Of a stretch of DNA of 64,000 nucleotides, positions 13,531 to 27,046 are shown piece after piece. The notes under the pieces were generated by a model. That model had not been told where the DNA came from. It searched no databases and saw only the letters and a program-made list of their open reading frames with translations. The translations under genes were made by a program, and so were the position numbers. The stretch lies in the NCBI GenBank assembly GCA_013399875.1, contig VXAZ01002108.1:1060120-1124119 (forward strand). Direction: 5' to 3'. Position 1 is the first letter of the stretch. Each line of letters starts with the position of its first letter. This DNA is from Gymnorhina tibicen (Eukaryota > Chordata > Aves > Passeriformes > Artamidae).

Positions 13531-16500
13531 CAAAATTTACATGAGCTCTCATCTCACCCAAAGTTATCTTCAACAATTTCTTTTCAAAAAGTAATGAGAT
13601 TGACCCAGCATGAAACCACAGTATTTGAAACATGAAATATCTTGAACAGAAAACTGATGAAGTCTGGTTCAGAGCCTAATTTTTAATTTCCAAGTAGTTC
13701 ACGACTAAACTTTCCAAGTGCAAATGCTGATCTCATTTCTCGCCTGGTGCAATAGATGGTGTTTAGTAAAGAGCACACACACACTACAACCTGATTGGAA
13801 ACAGATATAAGGCTGCTGATAGGGGCTCCCCACCCAGCCCCTGAAGGTTGATGACTAAACCACTTTGAGTGGGAACTCACTGCCTTTGTGAACTCTCTCT
13901 CCATGAAATGTGTTTCAAAATAGTTTTAAAGTTAAATAGTTTTTGAATCGGGGAAAAAAAACCCAGATAGATGTGAGGCATAAACCTCATTTCCTTAGCA
14001 AAAAAGACCAAAAATATATTGCATCTTACACATTTTCTTACTAGAATTAACAAACTATAAGACCAATCAAATCAGAAAATTGCATTCAAACTGTTAGAAT
14101 CTGTTCAGTGGTGTGATGTCCTAATCCACTTGAAGTTAACTAAGTTTAGATGTTGAATTCAGTACTGTTAAATATTCAGAGGATAGAATTGCACAGCTTT
14201 TAGACACAGAGTACCAATGGGATTCTAAATCATTCCAACACTTTTGAAAGAATTCCACCTTTTAGAGACACATCCCTGCTCTCAATTGCTGAGAGAAAAA
14301 GGAGAGACTCTTTCATTTTGGGTGAGAGGTGTGATGTTCAGTTTATGTCAGTGCTCACTGTTAATGTAAACGCAGCTCAGTTATCAATATTGAGTTACTG
14401 TGAATAGATCACTCTTGCTGCTCCTCAATATAAATTATGTGATAAGGCTTAAATTTGAGTGAAAAGTTCAAGATGCTTTACCTTAATATTTAATAAGCAA
14501 TCTCTTCAAATAATAAGTTCTACAATTGGTATTATTTATTCTGAGTAGTATTTACTGTTTCTTTAAGCCAAAATCTGGCTTTCATTTAGCAGCTGCTAGA
14601 TTTTTTTTGTTACTGTTGGATTGTTTATATAACTCCAAAAGAAAAAGAGAAGATTTGTTGCATGCTTCCTTTTGTATGTTTGTGTCTTTTGAAATTAATT
14701 ATAACAGTGCTTTTGTATTAATAATAAGCCCATTAGTAACAAACTAAACTGATTAATAGATAGTGAATTTGTCTTTATCAAGCATGGATGTCAGATGAAG
14801 CTATACAGAGTAGTTCAAGTTGCATTCTCTAGTGTGGAGAGTGTCATGATTTTGACAAGTTTAAATCTGCGTGGCTTCCTGACAGAAGAGAAGGCTTCAA
14901 ACATGGGTTTTCTCCAGCTGAGAAAAAGTGTTCAGAGACAAGAAATTGAACACTAATAAAGCAGTTAAAAAATGCTCTGAAAGCATTTTTCCAACCCAAA
15001 ACCTCTTGATTTCTTACACTTTCTTCTTCTCTCTTATCCTCTCTCTTGAAAGACCTGCCTTAATTTGTTCTGAGATCTTCTACACCATATTTTTGCTCAT
15101 AATGGGTCTTCAGACTCAGTTTAAGGCACACTTTCATTGTGCTTAAGGATCTTTCGTCTTGCAATGCCACACTTAAGGTTTTTAATTAATTTTGTGGGCC
15201 ATATCAAAACCAGCCCCTAGAACAGATTCAAAATTCAGGAAGCTGAACAAATGTAGCTTGTGGTTTCTGAACACCAATCCCTTTTCTACTAATATATTAA
15301 AGGCTGGCTGAATGAAAAAAAGGTAGCATTTTCTGTTTGTGCTCTCTTCCTTCAAAGAGCTTACATCCTTCTACCTTAGTAATATTTTCAATCTTATTAC
15401 TATCAATAAATAATTTCTCTTAATAATAACCACTTAATTCAAATTTTTCTCAGGCTGCTTCAGAAAAATAAATTTTCAACAAGTAAACAGATTTTCTTAG
15501 TTAGTATTCCCACCCTCTCTGTTATTTGCTGTTATGACAATCTAAACACGTATTTATGCTAGTCCCTACCCAAAAGGTCTCAGCAATACCATGTAATTAC
15601 TTAGTTAAGCTTCTAATTCATTTGTTGTTAGTTTTGTTCCTTTGAAATTTCCTCATTAAGTTATTGCAGGAAGCTGTGTTTGCACAGCAAAAGAGAAAAA
15701 TACAAGCTCTTTATTGCATTCTTTTAATACCCCTTTTATCTTTAAACTAGCTAATTAGCATATTAATTACCTAGATATAGTAGTCACAATCTTACAATTA
15801 ACTGTGGGTACAACAGTCTACTGATTTAGTGTAACACCATTTGTACTTGAATCACAATAACATCTTCACTTGCTCTGACATTTCAAGTATTTCAAAATTA
15901 AAACAACTGGGGTTGGTAGACATGTATTAATGATGAGTATCCACGTAAATGTTTGTGTACTTTGTCAAAAGTTTCCAGTCCTAACAAATAAATACACAAA
16001 GCTTATTAATTACATAAGACATGAAATTACATTTGCCAAATATATTAAAAGCTTATTCCTTTTATATTTCTACAATCAAAACTTATATTTGTTTGATTTA
16101 GACCTAACTGCTCTTCTTGTCAGCTTCCAAAATTTCAGTAGAGATAATTTTCCTTTATATACCAGTAACAGCTCTGAATGAGAAAAACACCTTGTAAAAT
16201 GAACAAAACTCCATTCCCTGCTCTGATTTGAAGTGCAGCTGAGGGACACTTTGGGTATTACCAGAAGCTCACAGAACACTCACCATCACTGCCCCTGTCT
16301 GGCTTCTCTCCTGCTCATGTTCTTCATGTTACACCTGGTATGGGTGTAATTACATCCAGAAATCTGCCCTCTTAAATCCCACCACCCCTTAGCCTTATCC
16401 CCATCCCAAACTGTGCCTTCCAGAATGGGCTGAGCTGGGAACAGACACTCCAGGTGAGGGTGTTTCAGGACAAACTAGGTCAGTAATCAGTTCATAATAG

Positions 16501-19500
16501 AACAAATTCTGGTTCACAGTGAAATAAAAATTATTTTGCACTTGCAGCTTTAGTAGACTACAGTTTGGTCCAGAATGGTCAGAATATGTCAGTCAGCAAA
16601 TTTCTGATGGCAATTTCAGCATAAGTGCCTACACCGTGGAATATGATTAATCTACTGGAGTGATAATATTACATTTCCTGTAGCTGAGCATTTTACAATA
16701 CAAAGAATTAATTTCCATGCAACATTCTAGTAATGCCTTCATAAAACTACAGTAGCTGAGAGCTATGATTTCACATTAATTGAAAGGGACACAAATATTT
16801 ATAGCACAAGTTTGAGAGCGTGAATACAAACTGCGTATCTGAATAGCCATGCACTGACTCCAGCGAGTTTATTGTAAGACCGAGGACTCTCTGGGTGACT
16901 ACATTGGCAAGTTCTTCTCCGCTGCAGTTGTTCCTGACAGCTCCACTGCACAAAAAGCCCCGTCCCTGTACAGCGTGGTAAGTGCCAGCCCACTCTGCAG
17001 TACTCTTTTGCTTTCCCAGTCCTATAACTCTCCTCAGGTCCTCTGGACTAGGGCAAAAATCCAAGGCAATTTAAAAAATAAAATGTTTAATTACTGGCTG
17101 CCCATTTATCATATTTCTCTCTTTGCAACAGCCTATTGATATTAACAAGCATTTAGAAGTCACATATATGAGACAACAGTATTTCAAGCTTGCTGTGGGA
17201 TTGTGGGAATGTACATAATGTACATTTTTTTTTACTTGAGAAACCTAGCAGACCTGGACATTTTATATTCAGTTTCATATAGACATTGATGCATCAGATG
17301 GTTTAGAGTGTGTATGCTTTGCATTTGTCTGAAATATCTCTGACAAGTAGATATTTTTGAATTAGTGATCTAAAGATTTTTTTTTTGATGATATAATTAT
17401 GAGCTGGAGGCTGGATTTTTAGAAGTGAATTTGGTGGTAGATTTGCAATTCAAAGAAGTTACTTAAATTAACAAAAATGCCCTAAAAGAACAGCTGTCTA
17501 CCTGACTGATCCAAGAAAATGAACACTGAAAATAAACAGCTGCCCCATAGAAGACTATGTGATAAAACTAATCACCCTTTGCATAATGTATTTATTTTCC
17601 CCTGTGCTTATTACAGACCCGATGAACCTTCAAAGCTATAAATATTTAAATGTTACAGACATCCCAGACATGTGAGTTCAAATGAAAGTAGGATTTCAGT
17701 AGCCTGAGCAGCGCAAAACCAATCTCTTAAAGAAACCAGTTCTGATGGTTACATAACACTCAAAAACATGCTTTGATTTTTTTTTAATGCTTTGTTTTGT
17801 TATACCAACAAATTCTTTGTAGAAGGACCTTCTGAAATCTCAATGATCTCTATACAACAGAAGACTCAATGTCTGGGCAGAGGATACAGTTCTACTAATG
17901 TCATCACAGCAACATATTAGAGAGAGCAAAATACCAGTACATATTTAAAGTAACTAGGATAAATATCCCTGGGTGCAGTATTTTGTCATAGATCCTCCAA
18001 AATGAAGTCACTAAAATTCACCAAGTAATAAGACTATTCAGTAGTTGACATGTTTCAGCTATGCATTTTTCACTTTCAAAAAGCTAGATAAAAGCAGATA
18101 GAAGCAGGCATACATCAAAATAATTTCAGGGTTCAAACCAAGAGATTTAGATGCAAGTATTTTCACAGCACTGAGGACTCAGTGGTCATGACCCAAAACA
18201 AGACAGTATATGGAGTCCTGGTGGTAAAAAACTGCTGTGTGATGAATGAAAAACAAAGTGTTTTAAACCAAATTGATTTCCCTCTTTTCATGCCCATGCA
18301 CTGAAGGAAGGTGGGATATCCTTTCCTTTGGGCCTTTTTTCCACTCCAGCAATTCTTGGTGGTTTCTACCACTGACATACTCCCCAGAATAGATTGTTTT
18401 CTCACCCATTCCTGAGCCACAGATCCTACCAGGAGAGTCCAAAACTAATGCCAACAAATTCAGTTACAGCAAAGGACACAAAAGATAACATTCAAAGCAA
18501 AGCTAAGCCAACTGTCCATCATTTGTCCATTTTTGTCCATCCATGCCTTGTGGGTATTAAGTATGGCCTGGTCTGATTAATGGGGAAATCCATAGTGTTC
18601 TGAAAGCCTCTTTAGGGAAGCATAATCTGGGATGCTGCCACCAGCCCTGAAGCAGCCAGAAAGCCGTGATGGCTGAGGATTTGATCTCTGCACTGATGTG
18701 CTCTCAGTGTACCTTTTTTTAGTTTTAACCATCACAACAGTTGCAACAGTTTGCAGGGCTTTTTTCTAAAAGCCTTCCAGCCTCCCAGGTCCTGTCAGCC
18801 CTCCTGCCATGCTGCACAATCTGCCAAATGACCACAGTGTTTTGTTCTCAAGAATGGAACAAGTCCATCTGTCTCGATGGGCTCAGTCTCAGAATCAGGC
18901 CTGATACTCAGACAGATGCTCCTAAGAGCAATGCTCAGCCCCTACAGAGTCAGCCAACACCTGTGTCATTTGTCAGACTGAGCATTTTACTTATATCCAG
19001 GAATAGATCTTTATCAGAACTGCTCACAAACAGCTGCAGGATTCATTGGGCAGAAAGGCTGTGAAAAGCAAATATAGAATATTTACTGTACTTCAATTAC
19101 TAAACTGGACAGGTTCAATTTATGCTCATTTATTAAGATGAAGACCTGCCTATTATCAAATCATCCCACTGGCTCTTTCAAATCCAACCATTAAAAAGCA
19201 AGTATAGTTGTCACCTGCCCAGGTGCACAGACTGAAGAACATCCAAGGAACAGTCTCCCTTCTGATGCTGCCATGAGGGCTGCGCTTTCAGACTAAACCC
19301 TGCAAAAAGCCAGGAAAGTGGCTAGAGACGTTTCAATCACTCAGCAGAAGTGGCAGCCTGGAAAGAAGAGCACAAAACCTGCCTTACAACAGCCTTACCC
19401 TTGAGGGCTCTACAGACATTTGTCTTTTTTTGAGGCATGTTCTTCCCTTTACCCCTCCAAAACCACGTTGAGAAGATCCACTCTCGGCAAAGACAATAGA

Positions 19501-20100
19501 AGACTTCCACTGATTTTAATGAGAGCTGGAAAGTGTGGGCTCTCACTGAGGACAGCATTTCTTTCTTTTCTTTTTTAATTCAAAAATTTCCTTACACAGG
19601 CTGCCTGAAAGGATGTAAAGAAGATTAACAATAACATTCTGAACTAGTTTAACCTAAAAAAAATATTTATTCTAAAATGTCTCAGCACACATTCAGCTGT
19701 TATGAATATTCAGTACAGCCCCCCTCAGCAGACATTCTTTGCAAGACTATTTTTGCTAAAAGACATTTTGATATGACATATAGAAAAGATAAGGCTTTTT
19801 ATACAAAATAGAATTCACTGGAAATACTCTATAATGAAATTTTTATGCTATGTAAGCTAGCCTGCCTGCACTCCCTTGGATCATCCTCCATGGTCTGCTA
19901 CAATACATTCTATGGTACAGCATGTTAAAAGAAGGACCAATCTGGTCAACTCTTGAGTCTTCGTATATGAATATGCTATTAAAAACAGAGAATGACCCAG
20001 GAATATCTCAAGAGTAAAACACTTGAATAACACACCTTCACTGTGTTATCAAATCTGTTACACATTCCTTAAAATTAATAATAAAAATAGATCTTAAAAG
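13531..20100. other. Unique AT-rich non-coding DNA
   Basis: No gene or transposable element was recognised. Near 15745-15775 homeodomain-type TAATTA/TTAATTA cores are clustered, but AT-rich sequence produces these often. A near-perfect 19-base palindrome (aatgtacataatgtacatt) lies at 17208-17226. At 16411-16451 a pyrimidine-rich acceptor-like stretch is followed by only 30 bases and a CAG/GTGAGG donor-like site, too short to support as an exon. Confidence 0.5.
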
Positions 20101-20330
20101 ACCAATTATAAACAAGCACAAGAGAAAAGCATTTTAAATAGCTCATGCTAATTGTGTTTATCTCAGTGTGAAGCCATGTCAAAGAGCCTGCAGCAAATGT
20201 ATTTTGTTAAAAGTACCACTTGCGCAGCAGGCGTTAAACATTAGAAAGCAAGCTTGTCATTAGCGGGCTACAGCTGAAAAGGCTACTAAAACTCAGCTAA
20301 ATTATTAATATGGTATCTTAAAGATGTCAG
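20101..20330. promoter_or_regulatory. Possible conserved non-coding element
   Basis: The texture is that of non-repetitive vertebrate enhancers: mixed composition, several short transcription-factor-like cores (gctaattgtg, cattagcggg, ctaaattattaatatgg) and no low-complexity runs. This is an impression from sequence alone. Alignment to other birds would decide it. Confidence 0.12.
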
Positions 20331-21364
20331 ATGGAGAATTAAACTCCTTTTACACAGTACAAGATTTTAATGCTACTTTTTTTCATGTTAGTCCATTACT
20401 AATATCCCAGTTTATATAATCTTGGGGAGGACCAGAGGGCAGCCACATGCCAACCTTGGTTTGCATTCCTCAGTGTGGGAAAGCTCCACTGCTCTCCTTC
20501 TACTTCTGGGGTACCTTTATTTCACTTAGGTGCTCATCCAAGTGGAGTTGATAATTTTTTTATTTTCTCAGGTTATTTATAAGGTTAATGAAGTATACAA
20601 CAGATAAGATTTTTTTTATTTACATCCACTGTGGTGTTTGAGACTCTTAGTATTTCTGCAGGTGCAGTTCCAGCCTGCTTCTAAGCCAGTTTAACACTGA
20701 GCTAAAACTGAAGGAAACAATTCTGCTCTTCCTTGTCAATCCATGTCTTCTGGAGGAATGAGTCAGTTGGCTTCTGAGATGACATATTATCTTTTTTAGG
20801 GTTATTTTTCCATTTGATCAGTCATGTTACCAATATGGAAAAAAGAACAACAAGGAACACCAAGGTGCAAGGTAGAAAACGGATTACTTTAGACGGTAAT
20901 ATGCCACTGAATTAGCTTCCTTTGACATGAAATCACCAAACCTGGTTTAAGGAGAAGGGCTGAAATCTGGAAAACACCACTGACTACTAAGAAGTGAGCA
21001 TAGTGGATAGCTCAAGAGAGGAATTGAGCTACATATTGTATAGTCTATCTAAAGTTTTTCTTGCTTTTGCAATTCATTCCTAACTCTTCACCATGAACAA
21101 GCAATACCGAGACACAATGCAACATTTTTTCCTGTTGGTCTTTGAAATCTGACAGACAATAAGAGGAGAAATATGAGATATCCCTTAGCAACACAGCTAT
21201 GATGAGAAATTGTGTTTCCTTAAAACATGAACAGACTCTCACCTCAGCAGGCTACACTCTCAAGCACTAGCTGCATGAGTCAATGCACACATTCATCTAC
21301 CATGCTGAGAAAAGAACTTCTAAGGGTTTGAAGCTGATTTTGTTTATTTTTTTTTTCCTTACAG
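20331..21364. other. Unique non-coding DNA
   Basis: No gene recognised. On the minus strand, an acceptor-like ttcttttctcag (complement of about 21306-21317) and a donor GAG/GTGAGA near 21243 bracket about 62 bases, but all three frames contain stops. On the plus strand the segment ends in a long pyrimidine tract with ttacag at 21359-21364, the acceptor of the next entry. Confidence 0.45.
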
Positions 21365-21532
21365 AACTTTACTCTCATTCTACAGATTACTTTTAGTCAC
21401 AAAGCTATTCTGAGAAGACAATGCAAGCCCAAACAAACATTGCTACCCAATTCCCACAGTAGAAAAGAAGATATCAAAGGTTATGTGTTCTTATATTACC
21501 AAGCGTCACAAAGTAAAAGCTTTACAAAATAA
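21365..21532 (+). CDS. Weak candidate terminal exon (unidentified)
   Basis: A strong plus-strand acceptor (a run of T and C ending ccttacag) is followed by 55 open codons. They begin NFTLILQITF and end SKSFTK before TAA at 21530-21532. An AATAAA hexamer follows near 21646. No domain is recognisable and no upstream exon was found. Given the number of acceptor-like sites in 64 kb, one such open stretch is expected by chance. Confidence 0.12.
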   Translation, partial: NFTLILQITFSHKAILRRQCKPKQTLLPNSHSRKEDIKGYVFLYYQASQSKSFTK

Positions 21533-23027
21533 GTATTTTATTCATAAATGTTATATCTGTAATGCATTTGGTATTAGCTCCTTGTCATTTTTTGTAAAGT
21601 AGTTTGTTTCTAACTTCAGAAAGGATAAGATGAGATGAAAAGAAATAAAATGAGGAAACTCATACTTGTACCAGCAGAGTAAAAAAATGCTTTGGTATCA
21701 AACACAACTCATTTGCTTCCAGATTATTTGGAAAACAATAAGAGAGGGAGAGAGCAGCTAATATTGATGCGTGCCATCACTGCTGCCAGAGATCAAATGT
21801 GCTGCTCAGCATGCCTTGGATGAAGGTGCTGTGACAGACCACCATGATTTTCTGCTAGTGGTCCTGAAGACTAAACCTGACACCAGTGAGATGCTCTGTG
21901 AGTCCAGCAATCCTTTCTCCTCAAGCTAAAGGTCATCTACTTAGTACAGGTGTCTTGGGGAGCAAAGGAACACACTCATTCCTGAACTTTAGCGTCTTAG
22001 AGACTGAAATATTGCTCAGGCTGTTGTTTAAACATCAGTAGAAAGGCACACTGGGCCAGACATTCAGATCTGATGAAATATAGCACACTTCTAAATGTAA
22101 GCCAAAATTATATTCTAAACTTGCATTTTTTTCTAAATAAACCTAAGTTAAAAAATACTTCAAAATACTGTAGTCTTCCACTCCCTTTTCCAGACAGCTC
22201 TTGACCTTGGCCCGTGATGGAAACTCAAACAAGGACAATAGACGTGCACAGCCACAAGCCAGGTAACAGCCCTCTTGCAGCCCTTTCTCTGCTAAATGAA
22301 GCTTAAGGTCTTTCATTTTGCTTATAAAATCTTAATGTCCAGGTTCCTGACTACTTAAGGAATCACATTCTCCATAAAATATGGTATTAAGAAAAGTATT
22401 CAAGCCTGAAAGTCCTTTCTATTTAAGAGACTAATGTCAAGATATTATCCATCATACAAATACAGATCACAACGTGTTTCTTCTGTCTACTTTGGTGAAA
22501 AAATACAAGTTTCTGGTCATATAAGAAAACATTGATTTCTTCAGAAAATGGGGAATGGTGACCAGATACATTCAGTTAAAAGGATGGACAAGATTTAGAA
22601 GAATCAATTGAAAGAACAGAATTGAGCTGCAGGGAATTTTGTTACTTGATATTTTAGTCCAAAATTGAACTTAAATAAATAACTGAACAGCTTCCCAGCT
22701 AGGGCGACTTCCAGGAAGTTCTCTGGGAAAGAGTCCTGACAACTTTGACAGAGCCAAAATTTACACTTGGTTGACTACTTTCTGTGGCAGTGACGTGGGG
22801 GTGGCTCTGGGGAAGACGCACCAGGCAGATTGCTGCATGGCCAAGGAACCATGTGTCCAGGCTCCCTGGAAATCTACATAGTCAAACCAAAATATTTTGA
22901 ATTTTAAAACCAGCATCCCCTATCTATGTTTAGCTGGCAAATCATGTTGCTTTGGTTGCTTAGATTGAATTTCCTATTTTCAATCATTGAACAAGATTTT
23001 TATTTTTTTTGTTTTTCAATTCTTTAG
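21533..23027. other. Unique non-coding DNA
   Basis: No gene or repeat family was recognised. The right end (about 22996-23027) is a T-rich tract ending in ttctttag, a good acceptor-like sequence that defines the left edge of the next entry. Confidence 0.5.
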
Positions 23028-23150
23028 AAAGGTGTGCTTGGATTATTTCTGTTTTAAAAATACATATCCAAAGAAATGTATTAAATTAAAACAAGGCAGA
23101 GACAGCAGACTGCACAAAACTGACAAAATTGGAGAATAAAGGAGAGAGAG
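23028..23150 (+). other. Exon-like non-coding segment (pseudo-exon or lncRNA exon)
   Basis: The segment is 123 bases long. It lies between a strong acceptor (T-rich tract ending tctttag at 23027) and a strong donor (GAGAG/GTGAGT at 23151). All three forward frames contain stop codons, so it is not an internal coding exon. It could be an untranslated exon, a long non-coding RNA exon or a chance pseudo-exon. Confidence 0.15.
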
Positions 23151-25590
23151 GTGAGTTTTCTTTTCTTAGTTCTTTCTCACAGTTTAATCAACTCCTAACG
23201 TGAGTTACTATTAAAATGCTTCTCCTACCTTCAGGCCCCATGAGACACAGAGCTACTACATCCTAGTCATTTTATCCCCATTTTATTAAAAATAAATATT
23301 AAAATATGTTTTTCATATCCATTCATCGCTCTGCCATTCCCATTTTATATATGACTATTAGTATTTTTGACTACAATAAATTCTAAGTACTTCAGTTTTT
23401 CAGCCTTCTTGAGCAGTTTCTTCAACAGATGACTTTTATAGGGAGGATCCCAAGTGTTGGTATAAATGTTATACGGTTGACAGATTAAGCCAAGGATAAA
23501 TAAAACCAGTACATTATTACAGTAAGGATGCCAGTGTTGTGTGAAATGAGGTGGTCTGTTCTGAACTGCTTTAGGAAACCGGACACAGTCATCTCTCTTG
23601 AGCACAGTCAAGGCCCACTTAGCAACAGTATTTAGAAATACATAAATAAATTCCAAGAAGACCAAGACTTCACTGAGCAGACAGGTTAATTGCCCATTTA
23701 TTAAGTATTTGGGGTCTATGCTTCTACCTTTAGAATGATGTACAGAAGTACTTGGAATGATACTTTCATCGATGTTATCTCAAATAAATACATATAGTGC
23801 AGCTGAAGACATTTAAGATATTTCTGCCCCACTTTTGAGTTCTTTGATACTTAAATTTGACAAGTGTGACCACAGACAATTCAACATAAACAGCAACCTC
23901 AGCTATGTTTACCTCTGCTGAGATAACTGAGGTAGCCCAGAGAACAATAGAACCAGAGGATAACTGGGTGTTCTTTGAAAGCTGACAAACAACCACATCC
24001 CATGGACAACATGTGAGCAAGACATGAGATTTCATGACAGAGATTCAGCAGTCAGACTATTTCTTCTCACTTCACAGAGTCCAATTTTCTTTCTTATTGT
24101 GCTAAATCAATGGCTCATGTTATAAAGCTTTATGCCATTTGCAGTCAGCTGGACTCCCCGTGCTTGTGTGGGAATCAGTTGCAATGGGATAAAGTTTAAG
24201 TCTCTCCTTCAATTAACGGTTAAGCACAAAGAAGAAAATCACTACAGGTATTAGCTCTTTAAATACAGACATTCTCCTGCATTAATCAGCTTCTTTTTCA
24301 TTTTATTCATGACTAATATGAAGGTAGGGACTTTATATGTCACATCTGTCAAACAGCGAGGTTCTGACCTACTTTGCTGCTATAATAAGGACAATATTCC
24401 ATCTACAGAGTGCTTCAATAAAAGCATTGGTTTAACCAAAGGTTTTGGAGGCAATAGTGACTCTCTTAAGTGAAAGGAAGTATTTTTTTCATACAGAAAT
24501 TGATTAACATTTAAAAAAAAAATCTTTACTTTAAGAAAATATTCTGAAGAGATGTTATGAAAGGTAGAATAAATCAGGATCTACAATAACTTTCCAAAAC
24601 ACTTATTTGCCTAAAACAGGTAGAAAACCTAAAAACCAGACAGATGCACTGACAGTTTTCTTGACAGATTGATAACCTTACAGTTTCCAAAACTTCTGTG
24701 TTCAATAACATTTCATTAGTATACTCCAGTGTATTTAGTACTATGCATTATTAATACAGATATGTGCCTAGGAGATGTACAGTTTGTAATTATTTTTCCT
24801 TTCAAAGCATAATAGCTTCATACTGGACTTGTTGTAGCTACAATATTTCATCTCTGAAAGTTCCTTCAAACATTCTGGAACTGCGACAGAAATTTGTATT
24901 TGAACACAAAAGCTGTCAAGAATGTGCTGTGGTGCCATCCATCACAGTTTTAATCCTGACCATACTTAGATGTTAGTGGACCTATCTGTCCAGCACACTA
25001 AACAACGGCTGAAATTATGCCTTCTGTTCTTCCACATCAAAGCTACAAAGTTAGACTAAATTCAATAGGCTTGTATTACACTCTATTAATTTCCTATTAG
25101 TTCTCAGCTATGCAAAATCCAGCCACAGTGTCACTGTGGTTTAGACATGCAACCTTGATTTCAGCATCAAAAAATGGAGCCTGTCACTTCTCATAATTTT
25201 ACAGAAGATTCTATAAATGTAAATCCTTTTTCATCCTGTCATCCTTTTATGTCCTTAATGAGTTTGCTCACTAACAGTGCAGAATCTTAATTTCACATTC
25301 AGAAATATTAACAGTTACTATAACTTTAAGCTCCTGAAGTAGCTGCTCAATTAAAGCATAATTTATACATTTACACTTAGTTTTACACAGAGCAATGACA
25401 TTTAGAGTTTTGATTTTCTTTCTTTTTCCTTTTCTCCCATTTGCGTTTTACATTCTCAAGGAAAAAAAGTTGCAGTTAAAAACTGAGCTAAAGATTCTAA
25501 AACAAAATCTTTAATCAGGAGCACATTATGTAGTATAATATGATTCCTTAGCAGTTAAAATCTAACATTTGTAAAAACAAATGGCACACA
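23151..25590. other. Unique AT-rich non-coding DNA
   Basis: No recognisable gene or transposable element. A 106-codon minus-strand frame at 23345-23665 shows no domain features, and I take it as chance. Confidence 0.5.
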
Positions 25591-25880
25591 CTTGACAGGC
25601 AAATTACACATGGATTACCATTTGTTAAAATTTCATCACAGAAAATAGTTTAACTGTTGTGGATATGAGCCAAGTTCAGCCTGACAAGTACTTTACATGA
25701 AAGATTAGCATATTCTCTTCCAGAGGTTTATGCTTAATTTAGATGCATCGACTTTTTGCCACCATTGCTGACCTTTATGTCTAATCAAAGTCCCTTTGAA
25801 TCCAAATCCCCAACCTTTTATCTCTCCTGACAGCTTTTAATTTGAAGGCTTGTAATAAAGTCTATTAAAATTCAAAATGT
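25591..25880. promoter_or_regulatory. Possible conserved non-coding element with paired TCF/LEF-like sites
   Basis: Two convergent TCF/LEF-like cores, ATCAAAG at 25784-25790 and CTTTGAA at 25794-25800, are separated by three bases. They lie in mixed, non-repetitive sequence with few low-complexity runs. The TCF/LEF HMG-box family binds WWCAAAG-type cores. Pairing at this spacing is seen directly; function is inferred. Confidence 0.15.
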
Positions 25881-26471
25881 ATCAGTGTTTAAAGCGTGGT
25901 TCACTTGCTGGATTTTCAGATATGGAACTTCAAATGGGCTGATTACAGAGACTCCAAACTTTCCATTTTAAGCTTTACACCAGGCTAAAAAAGCCCTTTG
26001 GAGGTGGATATCAATCTAGATTTTTAGTTATAATGTACTAAGGTGACATATGTGGCAAACCCACAAGAAGTGAGTATCTAAAAGGAGCATTTTTCATAGA
26101 TATTGGGTAAGTTAGGACTGTTTCTGTGAGAGTCCTGCATCTCTGGTTAATTTTATAAGGCAAATTCGCTCAAGGCAGCCAGAGTTTCCATATAAGACAG
26201 TATGAGTTCAGTGCAGTGGCCTCTGTGCAGCTTGCAGCCTGCCAGGCTACATGATGCCAAAGCCAAGCAAGCAGCAGCTCTGTAGCTAAATCTCCCTGGA
26301 AGGAAAACAAGGTCAATTTTCCTGGGTCACCTGTGACTGTCAGCTCACAGAAGAATAAGGCAATCGCCTTTTCCATCTTAATTAAGGCAATTACTTTAAA
26401 AATAGTAAGGTAATGGGGAACAAAATGTCCCAGAATCACCAAAATACATTATTAAAGGGCCTTTATATTTA
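25881..26471. other. Unique non-coding DNA
   Basis: No gene or repeat family was recognised. The part around 26170-26345 is richer in GC than its surroundings and holds a 90-codon minus-strand frame without any domain signature. Confidence 0.5.
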
Positions 26472-26592
26472 AAAAACCCCAAACAAAACAAAACAACAAC
26501 AACAAAAAACACCACCAACAAAAAAAACCCCAACAAACCAAAACTAAAAAAAAAAAAACAACAAAGAAATCCCCCAAAAACCCAAACCCCTC
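26472..26592. repeat. A/C-rich low-complexity tract
   Basis: About 120 bases made almost only of A and C: runs of A5-A10 broken by CC, CCC and CCCC. The minus strand is correspondingly T/G-rich. It is not a regular tandem array. Confidence 0.85.
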
Positions 26593-27046
26593 CACTTGTT
26601 CAAGTATGCTATTCCTTGAGCTGGAATTTTTCTATTCTCTCACAGTAGCCTGTACAAATCCAAACATTATATATCTGATTTTCACACAATCCTACTGTTC
26701 CATCAGGCAGGAACTGCCCTACAGAGGAGAAGTTGTAGATGTGAGAAGAAGATTAAAAAGTAGTGTGAAATAAGTTGATGTTATAAATTCTTCTAAAGAA
26801 GAAGCAGATGTCTGAAGCCTACAAAGAAACAGGTGAGGTTTATATTTGCAGGGGTATCAATTACAGAACTATGTAAAAAATTCCTGACACTGCTGAACCC
26901 ACAAAGAGCACAGGTCAGACCACAAGGGCTCAGAGATCCCGCCATACACATCTCATGGCAAGATGCAAATTGATTTCTTTGTAGTTAAAAGAAAAGTAAA
27001 CAGAGCTGTTGGGGTGAGTGAAGTTAAAATGCAGCTGGTTGTAGCC
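26593..27046. other. Unique non-coding DNA
   Basis: Unique sequence immediately 5' of the truncated CR1 copy. No gene or clear target-site duplication could be identified by eye. Confidence 0.5.

Noticed and set aside
13341..13633. Two minus-strand Tyr/Ile-rich frames
   Set aside because: They are translations of the TATA-type minisatellite.
16412..16451. A 30-base micro-exon-like segment between a pyrimidine-rich acceptor and CAG/GTGAGG
   Set aside because: Too short for an open frame to mean anything, and such pairs are common by chance.
17208..17226. A 19-base near-perfect palindrome, aatgtacataatgtacatt
   Set aside because: Short AT-rich palindromes are frequent in this composition, and nothing around it suggests a function.
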